Shown: positions 1 through 7,322, counted from the first letter of the stretch. The stretch is 18,421 bases of DNA from an uncultured Bacteroidota bacterium (GCA_903905685.1 CAIVHI010000502.1:1-18421), one strand, 5' to 3'. The notes: generated from the sequence alone by a model not told the origin. Program-made: numbers and translations.

Positions 1-144
1 ACCCATGCAAAGCAAACTGATCCCGATAAGTTTTCTTTTCATAATACTATAAGTATATTTGAACACCGGAGTGTTGTTATTCCAAATTAGTGTACAATGA
101 TAGCGTGGTTTTCCGGAATTTTCAAATTTTTCGTGTTTCTTCCC

Positions 145-180
145 AAAAAAAACAAAAAATCGCCCAACCCTTCGCCGATT
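145..180 (-). terminator. Terminator-like hairpin after the arylsulfotransferase gene
   Basis: Read on the minus strand, AATCG (180-176) and CGATT (162-158) form a 5-base-pair stem around a 13-base loop. It is followed at once by a T-rich run of five Ts, a G and eight Ts (157-145). It lies about 14 bases beyond the stop codon of the minus-strand gene that ends at 194, the right place for intrinsic termination. The stem is short, so confidence is moderate. The rest of 1-193 shows no convincing gene. Confidence 0.45.
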
Positions 181-193
181 GTACGTGTCGGTG

Positions 194-1444
194 CTACAGC
201 AAGTTTTTGTCAAGTATTACCGCCTGATCTCTTGATTGTACTAGTCCCCGAATGTCTCTTGTAAGGTATACTCTATACAATGCCAGATTGCAACGCATTT
301 CAAATAATACCCTACCTGTACTTATTTCCAGTTCTTGAATGTAGTTTCCCGTGCCTCCCCCTATCAATAAGGTGTCGCCCCACTTTTCTACCGAGCCCAT
401 GAAAAGTGCAAACGGCAATTGGGTGGGGTAGGCCTTGAATGTTTTGATTTCATGCCGTTGTTCATCCAGTGCCAATTCCAAAATCCTCGAGCTTTTCCGC
501 CGCACCGTATCGCCGTTGTCAAAGAGCAACAAGTTGTGTTCGTTTGTATAGGTGGCATCATGCTGTTTTAGGAAGGTGCTTTCTGCAGTGAGGGAGAAGT
601 CTGAATTATTCCCACCCAATTTCCAAATGAGCGCTCCAGTCTTGTGGTCTATTTTCACCACTTGGTTGGAGTGACGGAAGGAACATATCAGGTTGCTGTC
701 GGCGGGGTCTATATATAAGGAGTTGACGTGTAGGTAGTCGTGTTTTGCTGCGGTATCGGCATAATTGTTGCCTTCTTCGCTTGCCGTAAATAATTCGGGG
801 TGGTCTGCGGCAATCCATTGCCATATCACTTTGCCGTTTTCCACCTCCTGGATTACTGGCGATGACACGATGATATCTTTAGCGGGTTTCAGTTCTATGG
901 GTATATTTTTGGGGTGTATTTCGCAGACCGCCAATGCAATATAATGGCTAGGGGAGAGTAAGATGAGGTCGTGCAGGTCCAGGCCTTCATTTCGATTCGT
1001 GGTAATGTCGCCATAGGGTAGGAGGTGGAAGCGGGCTATTTCGTGCAACGTGGAGTCGGCCAGTACCGCACATCCTGCGGCCATGCCGATTTTCGGGATG
1101 TGGTAGGTATTATGGTCGTCTATTAAATAGGTATAATAGTGGTGGCCGTTCAAGTGGTGGTCCCGGAGGCAAAACGGTGCGCCCCTTACGGTTTTTTGCA
1201 GCAATACGCTGCCGGTCATATCCATGACTATAATTTGCCCATCCTGCCATCTCGAAAGTTGATACGGGGTGAGCAGCAGGTAGGTGCCCGTATCGGTTCC
1301 TGCAACAGGTATGGAATAGTGAAATACAGGAGGGTGCCTATCGGCGGCGATTGCGCGGTGTCGCCGCCAAGCCCAAGCGCCCCAAAGTAAAACGGCAACC
1401 GCGGCGGTTGCAGCAATCCGAAATATGGTTTTTTTTATGCGCAT
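194..1444 (-). CDS. Arylsulfotransferase (ASST)-family protein, membrane anchored
   Basis: A 416-residue protein. An N-terminal hydrophobic segment (about residues 7-26) after a basic MRIKK start suggests a signal anchor, with the rest periplasmic. The remainder looks like the beta-propeller of the arylsulfotransferase family. Seen in the sequence: a D-L-H-D motif with His158, the D-Y-L-H-V-N-S-L motif with His239, an F-R-H motif with Arg257, the V-K-I-D-x-K-T-G-x-L-I-W-K-L-G-G blade at about 263-278, and H-D-A at 295-297. These resemble the histidine/arginine positions of bacterial PAPS-independent aryl sulfotransferases, which move sulfate between phenolic compounds. Whether this member is catalytic is unknown; many relatives are annotated only as aryl-sulfate sulfotransferase-like. 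The start is an ATG preceding the anchor. A weak -7 element lies about 45 bases upstream. The gene stands alone, divergent from the GH3 gene. Confidence 0.75.
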   Translation of the reverse strand: MRIKKTIFRIAATAAVAVLLWGAWAWRRHRAIAADRHPPVFHYSIPVAGTDTGTYLLLTPYQLSRWQDGQIIVMDMTGSVLLQKTVRGAPFCLRDHHLNGHHYYTYLIDDHNTYHIPKIGMAAGCAVLADSTLHEIARFHLLPYGDITTNRNEGLDLHDLILLSPSHYIALAVCEIHPKNIPIELKPAKDIIVSSPVIQEVENGKVIWQWIAADHPELFTASEEGNNYADTAAKHDYLHVNSLYIDPADSNLICSFRHSNQVVKIDHKTGALIWKLGGNNSDFSLTAESTFLKQHDATYTNEHNLLLFDNGDTVRRKSSRILELALDEQRHEIKTFKAYPTQLPFALFMGSVEKWGDTLLIGGGTGNYIQELEISTGRVLFEMRCNLALYRVYLTRDIRGLVQSRDQAVILDKNLL

Positions 1445-1778
1445 CAGTCACTTCTTGGTTGTCGTTCCATCCGTTTCGATGGCGGCTACGAAGGTAGGGC
1501 AATTTGCAGTGCGGGTCGGACCATGTACCCGGGCCGACCCGGGGCGGAATTATCGCGCGCCTCAATTGTGCCATTGGGCTGCAGGCCAATTAGCCTTCCT
1601 TCGGGGGGTGCAGCAGGCAGTGAGCTGCCTAATTTTTAACATAATGGTGCCTTCCAAAAGATGCGGAAATGGTACTTTCGCAGATTAAGTGTTTGTTAAG
1701 ATAAGTGGCTTGGTGCTGTCATGGGCAACCTTTTGAAGGCAACAGGTTGCGGCATAAAAAACACGTCCGGCAAAGTAA
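1445..1778. other. Divergent intergenic region with GC-rich and terminator-like hairpins
   Basis: This 334-base gap lies between the arylsulfotransferase-like gene (-) and the GH3 gene (+). No believable protein-coding gene was found in it. It contains an 8-base-pair inverted repeat CGGGTCGG (1512-1519) / CCGACCCG (1534-1541). It also contains AGGCAG/CTGCCT (1615-1620/1625-1630) followed by AATTTTT, which looks like a plus-strand terminator. A third repeat, GCAACC/GGTTGC (1725-1730/1745-1750), falls in the likely GH3 leader. A weak plus-strand -7 candidate, TACTTTCG, is at 1673-1680. The terminator-like hairpin has no gene upstream on its strand, which leaves open a small RNA or an attenuated leader. 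Confidence 0.4.
1489..1496 (-). promoter_or_regulatory. Possible -7 element for the arylsulfotransferase-like gene
   Basis: The minus strand reads TACCTTCG, one mismatch from the Bacteroidota -7 consensus TAnnTTTG, and lies 44 bases upstream of the ATG at 1444. No TTG element is seen at the usual 17-23 base spacing, so support is weak. Confidence 0.3.
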
Positions 1779-3314
1779 ATGGCAATTTTAGGACATCTCA
1801 TTGCGCGCTCGCTGCAACTCAGGAAACATTTCAACTTACCTGTAGCGGCTCCCATTACCTATCAACGGCGGGTTTTGCGCCAGCTCATGGAGCGCGGGCA
1901 GTATACCGCCTTCGGCAAACATTACGGATTCGACGAAATCCTAAGCAAGGAAATCGATTTCATAAAGGCATTCCGCGAGCGGGTACCGGTTTGTACCTAT
2001 CAGGAGATGAACGAGAACTGGTGGAAGCGTTGCCGTGTAGGCGAGGAGAACGTTACTTGGCCCGGCAAAGTGAAGTATTTCGCGCTCTCCTCGGGCACCA
2101 GCGATGCTGCAAGCAAGCACATCCCCGTGACGCAGGACATGATTAAGGCCATCAAGAAAGTAGGCTTCAAGCAGATGTACAGCATGGTGAACTACCGTGT
2201 TGAGGCCAAGACTTTCGAGAAAGGCATCTTGATGCTGGGTGGCACCACGTCGCTCTTTGAAAAAGGCGACTACTACGAAGGCGACATGAGCGGAATAAGC
2301 GCGAAAAACATGCCCCGTTGGGTGTCTTCGTTGCTGTACAAGCCCGGACAGAAAATTTCCAAACGACACAAATGGGAAGACCGCATTGAGCTCATCGTGG
2401 CTAATGCCAAGAGCTGGGACGTAGGCATTGTGTGTGGCGTGCCGGCTTGGGTACAAATCGTTTTGGAGAAAATCATCAAGCATTACAACGTTGCCGACAT
2501 CCATGAAATATGGCCCAATCTGGCCATATACATTCATGGTGGCGTGTCGATAGAGCCGTATCGCGAAAGCTTCAAAAAATTGTGGGGTAAGCCCGTCACG
2601 TTTATCGAGACCTACATGGCGTCCGAGGGGTCCTTCGGTTTTCAGGCGCGGCCCGGCGGGGGCATCAAGTTGGTGCTCAATGCCGGGGTGTTCTATGAGT
2701 TCATCCCCTTTAACTCCGACAACTTTTATGAAGATGGCTTACCCAAGCCATCGCCAACAACCTACCTCATCAACGAGGTTAAGGAGGGTGTTGATTATGC
2801 CGTAGTGCTCAGCACCTGCTCGGGAGCTTGGCGTTATATCATTGGCGATGTGCTGCGATTCACCAATGCGGCCGACCATGAAATAGCCATCGTGGGCCGC
2901 ACCAAGCAGTTCCTCAGCCTTTGTGGAGAGCACCTCTCTGTCGACAATATGAATAAAGCGGTAGAAACGGTGTCGAAACAGATGGGCGTTTCCATATGCG
3001 AGTATACCGTGACCGGCATCATTCACGAAAACCGCTTCGCCCATAAATGGTACTTGGGTTGCGACGATGTGAACGTAGATGCAGACAAGCTTAAAAAATT
3101 ACTGGACAACACCCTTTGCGACCTGAATGACGACTATGCCATAGAGCGCACATCGGCACTCACCGAGGTGTTTGTGGAGATTCTGCCCCAGCAGACTTTC
3201 CTCGACTATATGCGCATGAAGGGCAAGGAGGGCGGCATGAACAAATTTCCCCGCGTGCTGAAAGGCGACCAACTGCAGGACTGGGTCAACTTTATATCCA
3301 CAATCAAGTCATAA
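1779..3314 (+). CDS. GH3 auxin-responsive-promoter family protein (acyl-acid amido synthetase fold)
   Basis: A 511-residue protein matching the bacterial branch of the GH3 family, which is part of the adenylate-forming (ANL-like) superfamily. In plants, GH3 enzymes adenylate a carboxylic acid and join it to an amino acid; the substrate of bacterial members is mostly unknown. The three family nucleotide motifs are visible: S-S-G-T-S-D at 104-109, Y-M-A-S-E-G at 279-284, and W-R-Y-I-I-G-D at 351-357. A glycine-rich G-G-V-S-I-E-P segment at 254-260 is also typical. Length fits the family (about 500 residues). No signal peptide is present, so it is cytoplasmic. The ATG gives the N-terminus expected for relatives. 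The purE start is only 19 bases after this stop, so the two are probably co-transcribed. Product family is confident; reaction is not. Confidence 0.85.
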   Translation: MAILGHLIARSLQLRKHFNLPVAAPITYQRRVLRQLMERGQYTAFGKHYGFDEILSKEIDFIKAFRERVPVCTYQEMNENWWKRCRVGEENVTWPGKVKYFALSSGTSDAASKHIPVTQDMIKAIKKVGFKQMYSMVNYRVEAKTFEKGILMLGGTTSLFEKGDYYEGDMSGISAKNMPRWVSSLLYKPGQKISKRHKWEDRIELIVANAKSWDVGIVCGVPAWVQIVLEKIIKHYNVADIHEIWPNLAIYIHGGVSIEPYRESFKKLWGKPVTFIETYMASEGSFGFQARPGGGIKLVLNAGVFYEFIPFNSDNFYEDGLPKPSPTTYLINEVKEGVDYAVVLSTCSGAWRYIIGDVLRFTNAADHEIAIVGRTKQFLSLCGEHLSVDNMNKAVETVSKQMGVSICEYTVTGIIHENRFAHKWYLGCDDVNVDADKLKKLLDNTLCDLNDDYAIERTSALTEVFVEILPQQTFLDYMRMKGKEGGMNKFPRVLKGDQLQDWVNFISTIKS

Positions 3315-3333
3315 CACTTAAATCAAGAAAATT

Positions 3334-3792
3334 ATGAGCCGCGTAATGATAATTATGGGGTCCCAATCCGACGAAGCTGTGATGCAGGAATGCGCCAATT
3401 GGCTGCACTGGTTCGGCATCTCCCATGAAATGGTCGTTGCATCGGCCCACCGCAATCCCGACAAGGTGAAGGAGCTCATGGTTTCGGCTGCCGACTACGG
3501 ATTTCAAATCATTGTGGCCGCCGCCGGTATGTCGGCAGCATTGCCGGGCGTTTGTGCGGCCTACACCAGCCTGCCCGTGCTGGGTGTGCCGCTCGAAGGC
3601 GGCCTCCCCGGCGGCATAGATGCGTTGTATAGTGTGGTGCAGATGCCTGCCGGCGTGCCTGTAGGCGCATTTGCAGTAGGTAAGGCCGGTGCCCGTAATG
3701 CCGCAGTTATGGCTGCCCGCATCTTGGCGCTCGGCGATGCCGATATGGCCGCCAAGCTTGCCGAATTCAAGACCAAGGGTTTCCGCATCTGA
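3334..3792 (+). CDS. purE: N5-carboxyaminoimidazole ribonucleotide mutase (PurE)
   Basis: A 152-residue cytoplasmic enzyme of de novo purine synthesis that moves the carboxyl group of N5-CAIR to form CAIR. Visible motifs are G-S-Q-S-D at 9-13 (phosphate binding), S-A-H-R-N-P at 37-42 containing the conserved active-site histidine (His39), and A-A-A-G-M-S-A-A-L-P-G at 62-72. The L-Y-S-V-V-Q-M-P-x-G-V-P-V-G segment at 98-111 and G-K-A-G-A-R-N-A-A further on are also typical of class I PurE. Class I enzymes usually work with PurK, which is not in this window. The ATG follows the GH3 stop by 19 bases with no clear Shine-Dalgarno sequence, as is usual in Bacteroidota. purC lies about 8 kb downstream, in a separate unit. 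Confidence 0.95.
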   Translation: MSRVMIIMGSQSDEAVMQECANWLHWFGISHEMVVASAHRNPDKVKELMVSAADYGFQIIVAAAGMSAALPGVCAAYTSLPVLGVPLEGGLPGGIDALYSVVQMPAGVPVGAFAVGKAGARNAAVMAARILALGDADMAAKLAEFKTKGFRI

Positions 3793-3856
3793 GGCGAAGT
3801 TTGCACCCATTTTGCCGCATCCATCCCCGCTATCGAAAAAATTAACTGCCTCATAA

Positions 3857-3895
3857 CCGGGCGGCGCTCGCAGTGCCGTCCGGTTTGCTATCTTT
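3857..3895 (+). terminator. Terminator-like hairpin between purE and phoH
   Basis: CCGGGCGGC (3857-3865) pairs with GCCGTCCGG (3875-3883), giving nine pairs including one G-T, around a 9-base loop. It is followed by the T-rich TTTGCTATCTTT (3884-3895). It lies 64 bases after the purE stop and would end the GH3-purE transcript. It also covers an upstream in-frame GTG (3873), which makes that GTG an unlikely start for phoH. Confidence 0.5.
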
Positions 3896-3896
3896 A
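3889..3896 (+). promoter_or_regulatory. Possible -7 element of phoH
   Basis: TATCTTTA is one mismatch from TAnnTTTG and directly abuts the ATG at 3897. Transcription would then begin at or just after that ATG. This implies either a leaderless message or use of the TTG at 3915. No -33 TTG is seen at the right spacing. Confidence 0.35.
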
Positions 3897-4964
3897 ATGT
3901 TCAAACCATCAGCATTGACGGAAATCATCATCAACTTAGAGACCGTAAATCCTATAGAGTTCTTCGGGGTCAACAACAGCAAGTTCGATTTGCTCAAAAA
4001 GCGGTTCCCGCTGTTGAAAATCCTATCGCGGGGCACGCAAATCAAAATCTCAGGCCGTCCGGAGGAAGTGGATGCCGCTAAAGCCAAGATAGACAGCATC
4101 ATACAATACCTCGAACGTAACGGTCACCTTTCGGAAAATTACTTTGGCCGTATTTTGGGCGATGGCGAAAACGGCGAACCACCCGTTGACGACCCAGTGA
4201 ATAACGACATCCTCGTATTCGGCCCCAATGGCAAAGTCATCCGCGCCAAAACCGCCAACCAAAAGCTGATGGCGCTGGCATCCGAAAAAAGCGATGTCGT
4301 ATTCGCCCTCGGTCCGGCGGGTACGGGTAAGACCTATACCGCAGTGGCTATCGCGGTTAGGGCATTGAAAAACAAATCGGTACGCAAAATCATCCTCACC
4401 CGCCCCGCTGTTGAAGCCGGCGAAAGCCTCGGCTTCCTGCCCGGCGACCTGAAGGAGAAGATAGACCCCTACTTGCGGCCCTTGTATGATGCACTTGACG
4501 ACATGATACCGTCGGACAAGTTGAACTACTACATGGCCAACCGCGTGATTGAAATTGCACCGCTCGCCTACATGCGGGGTCGCACGCTCGACAACGCATT
4601 CATCATCCTCGACGAAGCCCAAAACGCTACCGACCTACAAATCAAGATGTTTCTGACGCGTATTGGTCCGGCCGCCAAGGCCATAATAACGGGTGACTTG
4701 ACGCAGATAGACCTACCTAAAAACCAAAAGTCGGGCTTGTTCAAAGCCACCCGCATTTTGGCCAATATAGACGGCATCTCCATCATCAAGCTCGATGAAG
4801 CCGACGTGGTGCGGCACCGATTGGTAAAGCTCATCATCAGGGCCTACGACCGCGACAGCGACGAAGACCAGTCGGACCGCCGCACAGACATTGGCCCACG
4901 CACACGCAGGCCCGAAGAAGACAAACCGGCAACAGATACTACCCCTACGGGCGACAAAAAATAG
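3897..4964 (+). CDS. phoH: PhoH-family ATPase (PhoH-like protein)
   Basis: A 355-residue cytoplasmic P-loop ATPase. From the ATG at 3897, an N-terminal KH-like region (about 10-75, including V-x-P-I-E-F-F-G-V-N-N and a R-G-T-Q-I-K-I-S-G segment) precedes the PhoH ATPase domain. Walker A is G-P-A-G-T-G-K-T at 139-146, Walker B is F-I-I-L-D-E-A-Q-N at 235-243, and the G-D-L-T-Q-I-D motif is at 266-272. The last 30 or so residues are charged and proline-rich, and probably disordered. PhoH proteins are linked to RNA metabolism and stress, but the exact role is unsettled. Start choice: a GTG at 3873 lies inside a hairpin and is unlikely; the ATG at 3897 abuts a -7 element; a TTG at 3915 would give L-T-E-I-I-I-N-L, close to where I recall family members beginning. 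The stop is only 6 bases from the convergent gene's stop. Confidence 0.9.
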   Translation: MFKPSALTEIIINLETVNPIEFFGVNNSKFDLLKKRFPLLKILSRGTQIKISGRPEEVDAAKAKIDSIIQYLERNGHLSENYFGRILGDGENGEPPVDDPVNNDILVFGPNGKVIRAKTANQKLMALASEKSDVVFALGPAGTGKTYTAVAIAVRALKNKSVRKIILTRPAVEAGESLGFLPGDLKEKIDPYLRPLYDALDDMIPSDKLNYYMANRVIEIAPLAYMRGRTLDNAFIILDEAQNATDLQIKMFLTRIGPAAKAIITGDLTQIDLPKNQKSGLFKATRILANIDGISIIKLDEADVVRHRLVKLIIRAYDRDSDEDQSDRRTDIGPRTRRPEEDKPATDTTPTGDKK

Positions 4965-4970
4965 GTCATC

Positions 4971-5306
4971 CTACCACCGCATATCGGGTTCATCGGGAGG
5001 CTTGGGTTGGGAGCGGTAGAACTGTCGACTACGAGCCTTCTGTATTTGACGGTCGAAGATAAGGCGTGCTATTTGGCGAGGAATGTCGTTGCCCGCCGAT
5101 GCCGCACCCAGTTTGGTTTCAGATATGTCCAGCCTATACATGAGTTGGTAGAAGGCATCGGGGCCTCGTTCCAACCAGCTCACCACTTTGGCAGCGAGGA
5201 GGCCTATGATGGCCTCCTCGGTAAGTGTACTGGGCACCGCAATGCCCCATTCCTGCCTCAGCGCGCCCACAGCGTCGTGCAGGGCGGCCGTTTCCAAGTC
5301 ATCCAT
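4971..5306 (-). CDS. Small conserved-looking protein of unknown function, coupled to glyS
   Basis: A 111-residue protein that I do not recognise. It starts M-D-D-L-E-T-A and is soluble, with no signal peptide or membrane segment. The central part (about 25-65) looks helical, with T-E-E-A-I-I-G-L-L-A-A-K-V-V at about 28-41 and a Y-Q-L-M-Y-R-L-D-I-S-E segment at about 53-63. The C-terminus is proline- and charge-rich (P-K-P-P-D-E-P-D-M-R-W). The ATG at 5306 shares its A with the glyS stop codon (TGATG), so translation is very likely coupled to glyS. A further in-frame start 36 bases upstream would lie inside glyS and is less likely. The coupling suggests a cytoplasmic housekeeping role, but function cannot be assigned. 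Confidence 0.75.
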   Translation of the reverse strand: MDDLETAALHDAVGALRQEWGIAVPSTLTEEAIIGLLAAKVVSWLERGPDAFYQLMYRLDISETKLGAASAGNDIPRQIARLIFDRQIQKARSRQFYRSQPKPPDEPDMRW

Positions 5307-6790
5307 CAGAACATTTTGGTGTGTTCGTCCACAATTTTGCACACATCGGCAAGGGCAATGCGCTCCTGCGTCATGCTATCCCGGTAGCGAATCGTAACCG
5401 TACCGTCTTCCTTGGTTTGGTGGTCTATGGTAACGCAGTAAGGGGTGCCTATGGCATCCTGCCTGCGGTAGCGCTTGCCAATGCTGTCCTTCTCCTCATA
5501 AAAACATTTGAAGTGCGGGCGGCATTCGGCTATCAGGTTCTTGGCCAGTTCCGGCAAGCCGTCTTTCTTGGTTAGTGGCAACACCGCCAGCTTGATGGGG
5601 GCCAGCATGGGTGGCAGCGAGAGCACAACCCGGCTATCTTGCTTGTCTGCCGTGCTGAGGTCTTCTTCATGGTAGGCTTCGCTCAAAATCAGCATCACCA
5701 TGCGGTCCAGCCCAATGGAGGTTTCCACTACATAGGGGATGTAATGTTGGTTGATGTCGGTATCGAAGTAAGTCAGCTTCTTGCCGCTGTATTGCTGGTG
5801 GCTCTTCAAGTCGAAGTCGGTGCGGCTGTGAATGCCTTCCACTTCCTTGAAGCCCATCGGGAAATCGTATTCTATGTCGCAAGCCGCATCGGCATAGTGC
5901 GCCAACTTCACGTGGTCGTGGAAGCGGTAGCGGCTGGGCGATATGCCCAACGACAGGTGCCACTTCATGCGAGCCTCCTTCCAGTGCTCATACCATTCCT
6001 TTTGGCTACCCGGCTGCACGAAAAACTGCATCTCCATCTGCTCAAACTCCCTCATACGGAAGATGAAGCCCCGCGCAACAATCTCGTTGCGGAATGCCTT
6101 GCCGGTTTGTGCAATGCCGAAGGGTATCTTCATCCGTCCGGTTTTTTGCACGTTCAGGAAGTTCACGAAAATGCCTTGTGCCGTTTCGGGCCTTAAATAA
6201 ATGGTATCGGCCTCCTCGGCCACTGAGCCTATTTCGGTAGAGAACATGAGGTTGAACTGGCGCACATCCGTCCAATTGCCCGTGCCGCTCACCGAGCAGG
6301 TTATGTTGTTCGATTCTATCAATGTTTTCAGGCCCTCAAAATCGTTGTCGGCCATGAGTTTTTCGGTAGTCGCAATCAGCTCTGCGGCTTTGTCGCGCAG
6401 CGACGAAGCCAAGTCGGCAGTCCCGGCAGCTTCGGCCACATCGGCTTGTTGGTTCCAAGTATCGGCAAGGCCCTCCAGCAAGTGGTCTACGCGGTAGCGT
6501 TTTTTGCTGTCGCGATTGTCGATCATCGGGTCGCTGAAGTTGTCTACATGGCCGCTGGCCTTCCACACCGTAGGGTGCATGAAGATGGCGGCATCAATGC
6601 CTACAATATTGTCGTGCATCTGCGTCATGCTCTTCCACCAGTAGTCGCGGATGTTCTTTTTGAGTTCCGAGCCATACTGTCCATAATCATAAACGGCGCT
6701 TAAGCCGTCATAAATTTCGCTCGATTGGAAGATGAACCCGTATTCTTTGCAGTGACCTATCAGGTTCTGCAGTTTGTTTTCGTTTGCCAT
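5306..6790 (-). CDS. glyS: Glycyl-tRNA synthetase, single-chain dimeric type
   Basis: A 494-residue class II aminoacyl-tRNA synthetase that joins glycine to tRNA-Gly in the cytoplasm. It is the alpha2 type shared with eukaryotes, archaea and some bacteria, not the alpha2beta2 GlyQ/GlyS type. Seen in order: G-F-I-F-Q-S-S-E-I-Y-D-G-L at 18-30, Y-D-Y-G-Q-Y-G at 34-40, L-R-P-E-T-A-Q-G-I-F at 199-208, motif 2 F-R-N-E at 233-236 with F-R-M-R-E-F-E-Q-M-E after it, motif 3 E-T-S-I-G-L-D-R-M at 356-364, and an anticodon-binding domain from about 395 to the end. Length is normal. The ATG follows a TATTTTTG element by only 7 bases. The next gene overlaps its stop by one base. Confidence 0.96.
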   Translation of the reverse strand: MANENKLQNLIGHCKEYGFIFQSSEIYDGLSAVYDYGQYGSELKKNIRDYWWKSMTQMHDNIVGIDAAIFMHPTVWKASGHVDNFSDPMIDNRDSKKRYRVDHLLEGLADTWNQQADVAEAAGTADLASSLRDKAAELIATTEKLMADNDFEGLKTLIESNNITCSVSGTGNWTDVRQFNLMFSTEIGSVAEEADTIYLRPETAQGIFVNFLNVQKTGRMKIPFGIAQTGKAFRNEIVARGFIFRMREFEQMEMQFFVQPGSQKEWYEHWKEARMKWHLSLGISPSRYRFHDHVKLAHYADAACDIEYDFPMGFKEVEGIHSRTDFDLKSHQQYSGKKLTYFDTDINQHYIPYVVETSIGLDRMVMLILSEAYHEEDLSTADKQDSRVVLSLPPMLAPIKLAVLPLTKKDGLPELAKNLIAECRPHFKCFYEEKDSIGKRYRRQDAIGTPYCVTIDHQTKEDGTVTIRYRDSMTQERIALADVCKIVDEHTKMF

Positions 6791-6797
6791 TACCCCG

Positions 6798-6805
6798 CAA
6801 AAATA
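6798..6805 (-). promoter_or_regulatory. -7 element of glyS
   Basis: The minus strand reads TATTTTTG, a full match to TAnnTTTG, ending 7 bases before the glyS ATG (6790). The start of transcription would fall within a few bases of the start codon, suggesting a leaderless or nearly leaderless message. No TTG is seen at the expected -33 distance. Confidence 0.5.
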
Positions 6806-6929
6806 GCGGATTGGAGTGGAAAAGAAGAGGGTAGGGTGTGCCGGGTGGGCTAGATTGTGATCGGGAAGGTTTGGTATGTATTTATAGATAAAATAAAATT
6901 AATGTATATAGGGGGTGGCATGCTTCGTC

Positions 6930-7217
6930 CTACCCACGTGTCCGGTATTTGCCGTACGTGCAATTGCAATTACATAAGCATTCAACTATCTCCAAATGTC
7001 TTGCAAAGTCGAAATCATGGGCAAATCCGCTTTCCTCGCCCTCCCGCAAACTATCTCGGAGTAGCACATATTTAAGTTCCTCCCGCTCCAAAAGCAGTAA
7101 CACGTTTCGAATCGCGTCATCTGCCAAACGCTACCTGCCCGAGGCCATTTCATGGGCAGTAAATTGGTGGAAAAAGGCGCCCAAACCAAATTGTTCCCCA
7201 AGCGATGTTTGGTTGAT
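6930..7217 (-). pseudogene. Remnant of a ParD-type antitoxin gene with an in-frame stop
   Basis: Reading one minus-strand frame from 7217, the sequence resembles a type II ParD/RHH antitoxin: L-G-A-F-F-H-Q-F, M-A-S-G-R, then a TAG stop (7133-7131), then A-D-D-A-I-R-N-V-L-L-L-L-E-R-E-E, L-L-R-D-S-L-R-E-G-E-E-S-G-F and D-F-D-F. From LG onward this aligns without gaps to the family pattern LGxxFxxFI......SGRY..ASEVIRaGLRLLEerE..l..Lr..L.eGe.SG...dfD. The TAG sits exactly where the family has the tyrosine of SGRY. The likely start position reads ATC (7217-7215) rather than ATG, and the N-terminal strand is degraded. No ParE toxin is found on either side. After the conserved part the frame drifts into Cys/Asn-rich nonsense before a stop at 6930. 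The remainder of the 6791-7338 gap holds only the glyS and lptB promoters. Confidence 0.72.
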
Positions 7218-7314
7218 GGTACGGCGCAGCTGTTGAATTCAAGTTGAATCTCCTAATCTACGGAGTCCTAAAACAAGTGCGGCCACCCCATGTGCCATCC
7301 TCCCTATCTTTACC

Positions 7315-7322
7315 TAAATTTG
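7315..7322 (+). promoter_or_regulatory. -7 element of lptB
   Basis: TAAATTTG is a full match to TAnnTTTG, 16 bases before the lptB TTG start codon at 7339. It supports that start by leaving only a short leader. No clear TTG at the -33 position. Confidence 0.45.

Noticed and set aside
97..264. Plus-strand frame of 55 codons preceded by TATATTTG at 54-61
   Set aside because: Its last third lies antisense to the end of the arylsulfotransferase-like gene, and its poly-lysine stretch is simply the T-tract of that gene's terminator on the other strand. The -7 match can occur by chance in AT-rich DNA.
1941..2537. Minus-strand open frame of 198 codons inside the GH3 gene
   Set aside because: It lies wholly antisense to a gene with clear family motifs; composition looks like a shadow frame and no family is recognisable.
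4050..4622. Minus-strand open frame of 190 codons inside phoH
   Set aside because: Antisense to the conserved PhoH ATPase domain, with no motif of its own.
6949..7236. Plus-strand Ser/Arg-rich frame of 95 codons in the glyS-lptB gap
   Set aside because: It is the antisense of the ParD-like remnant, which explains its length and Ser/Lys bias.
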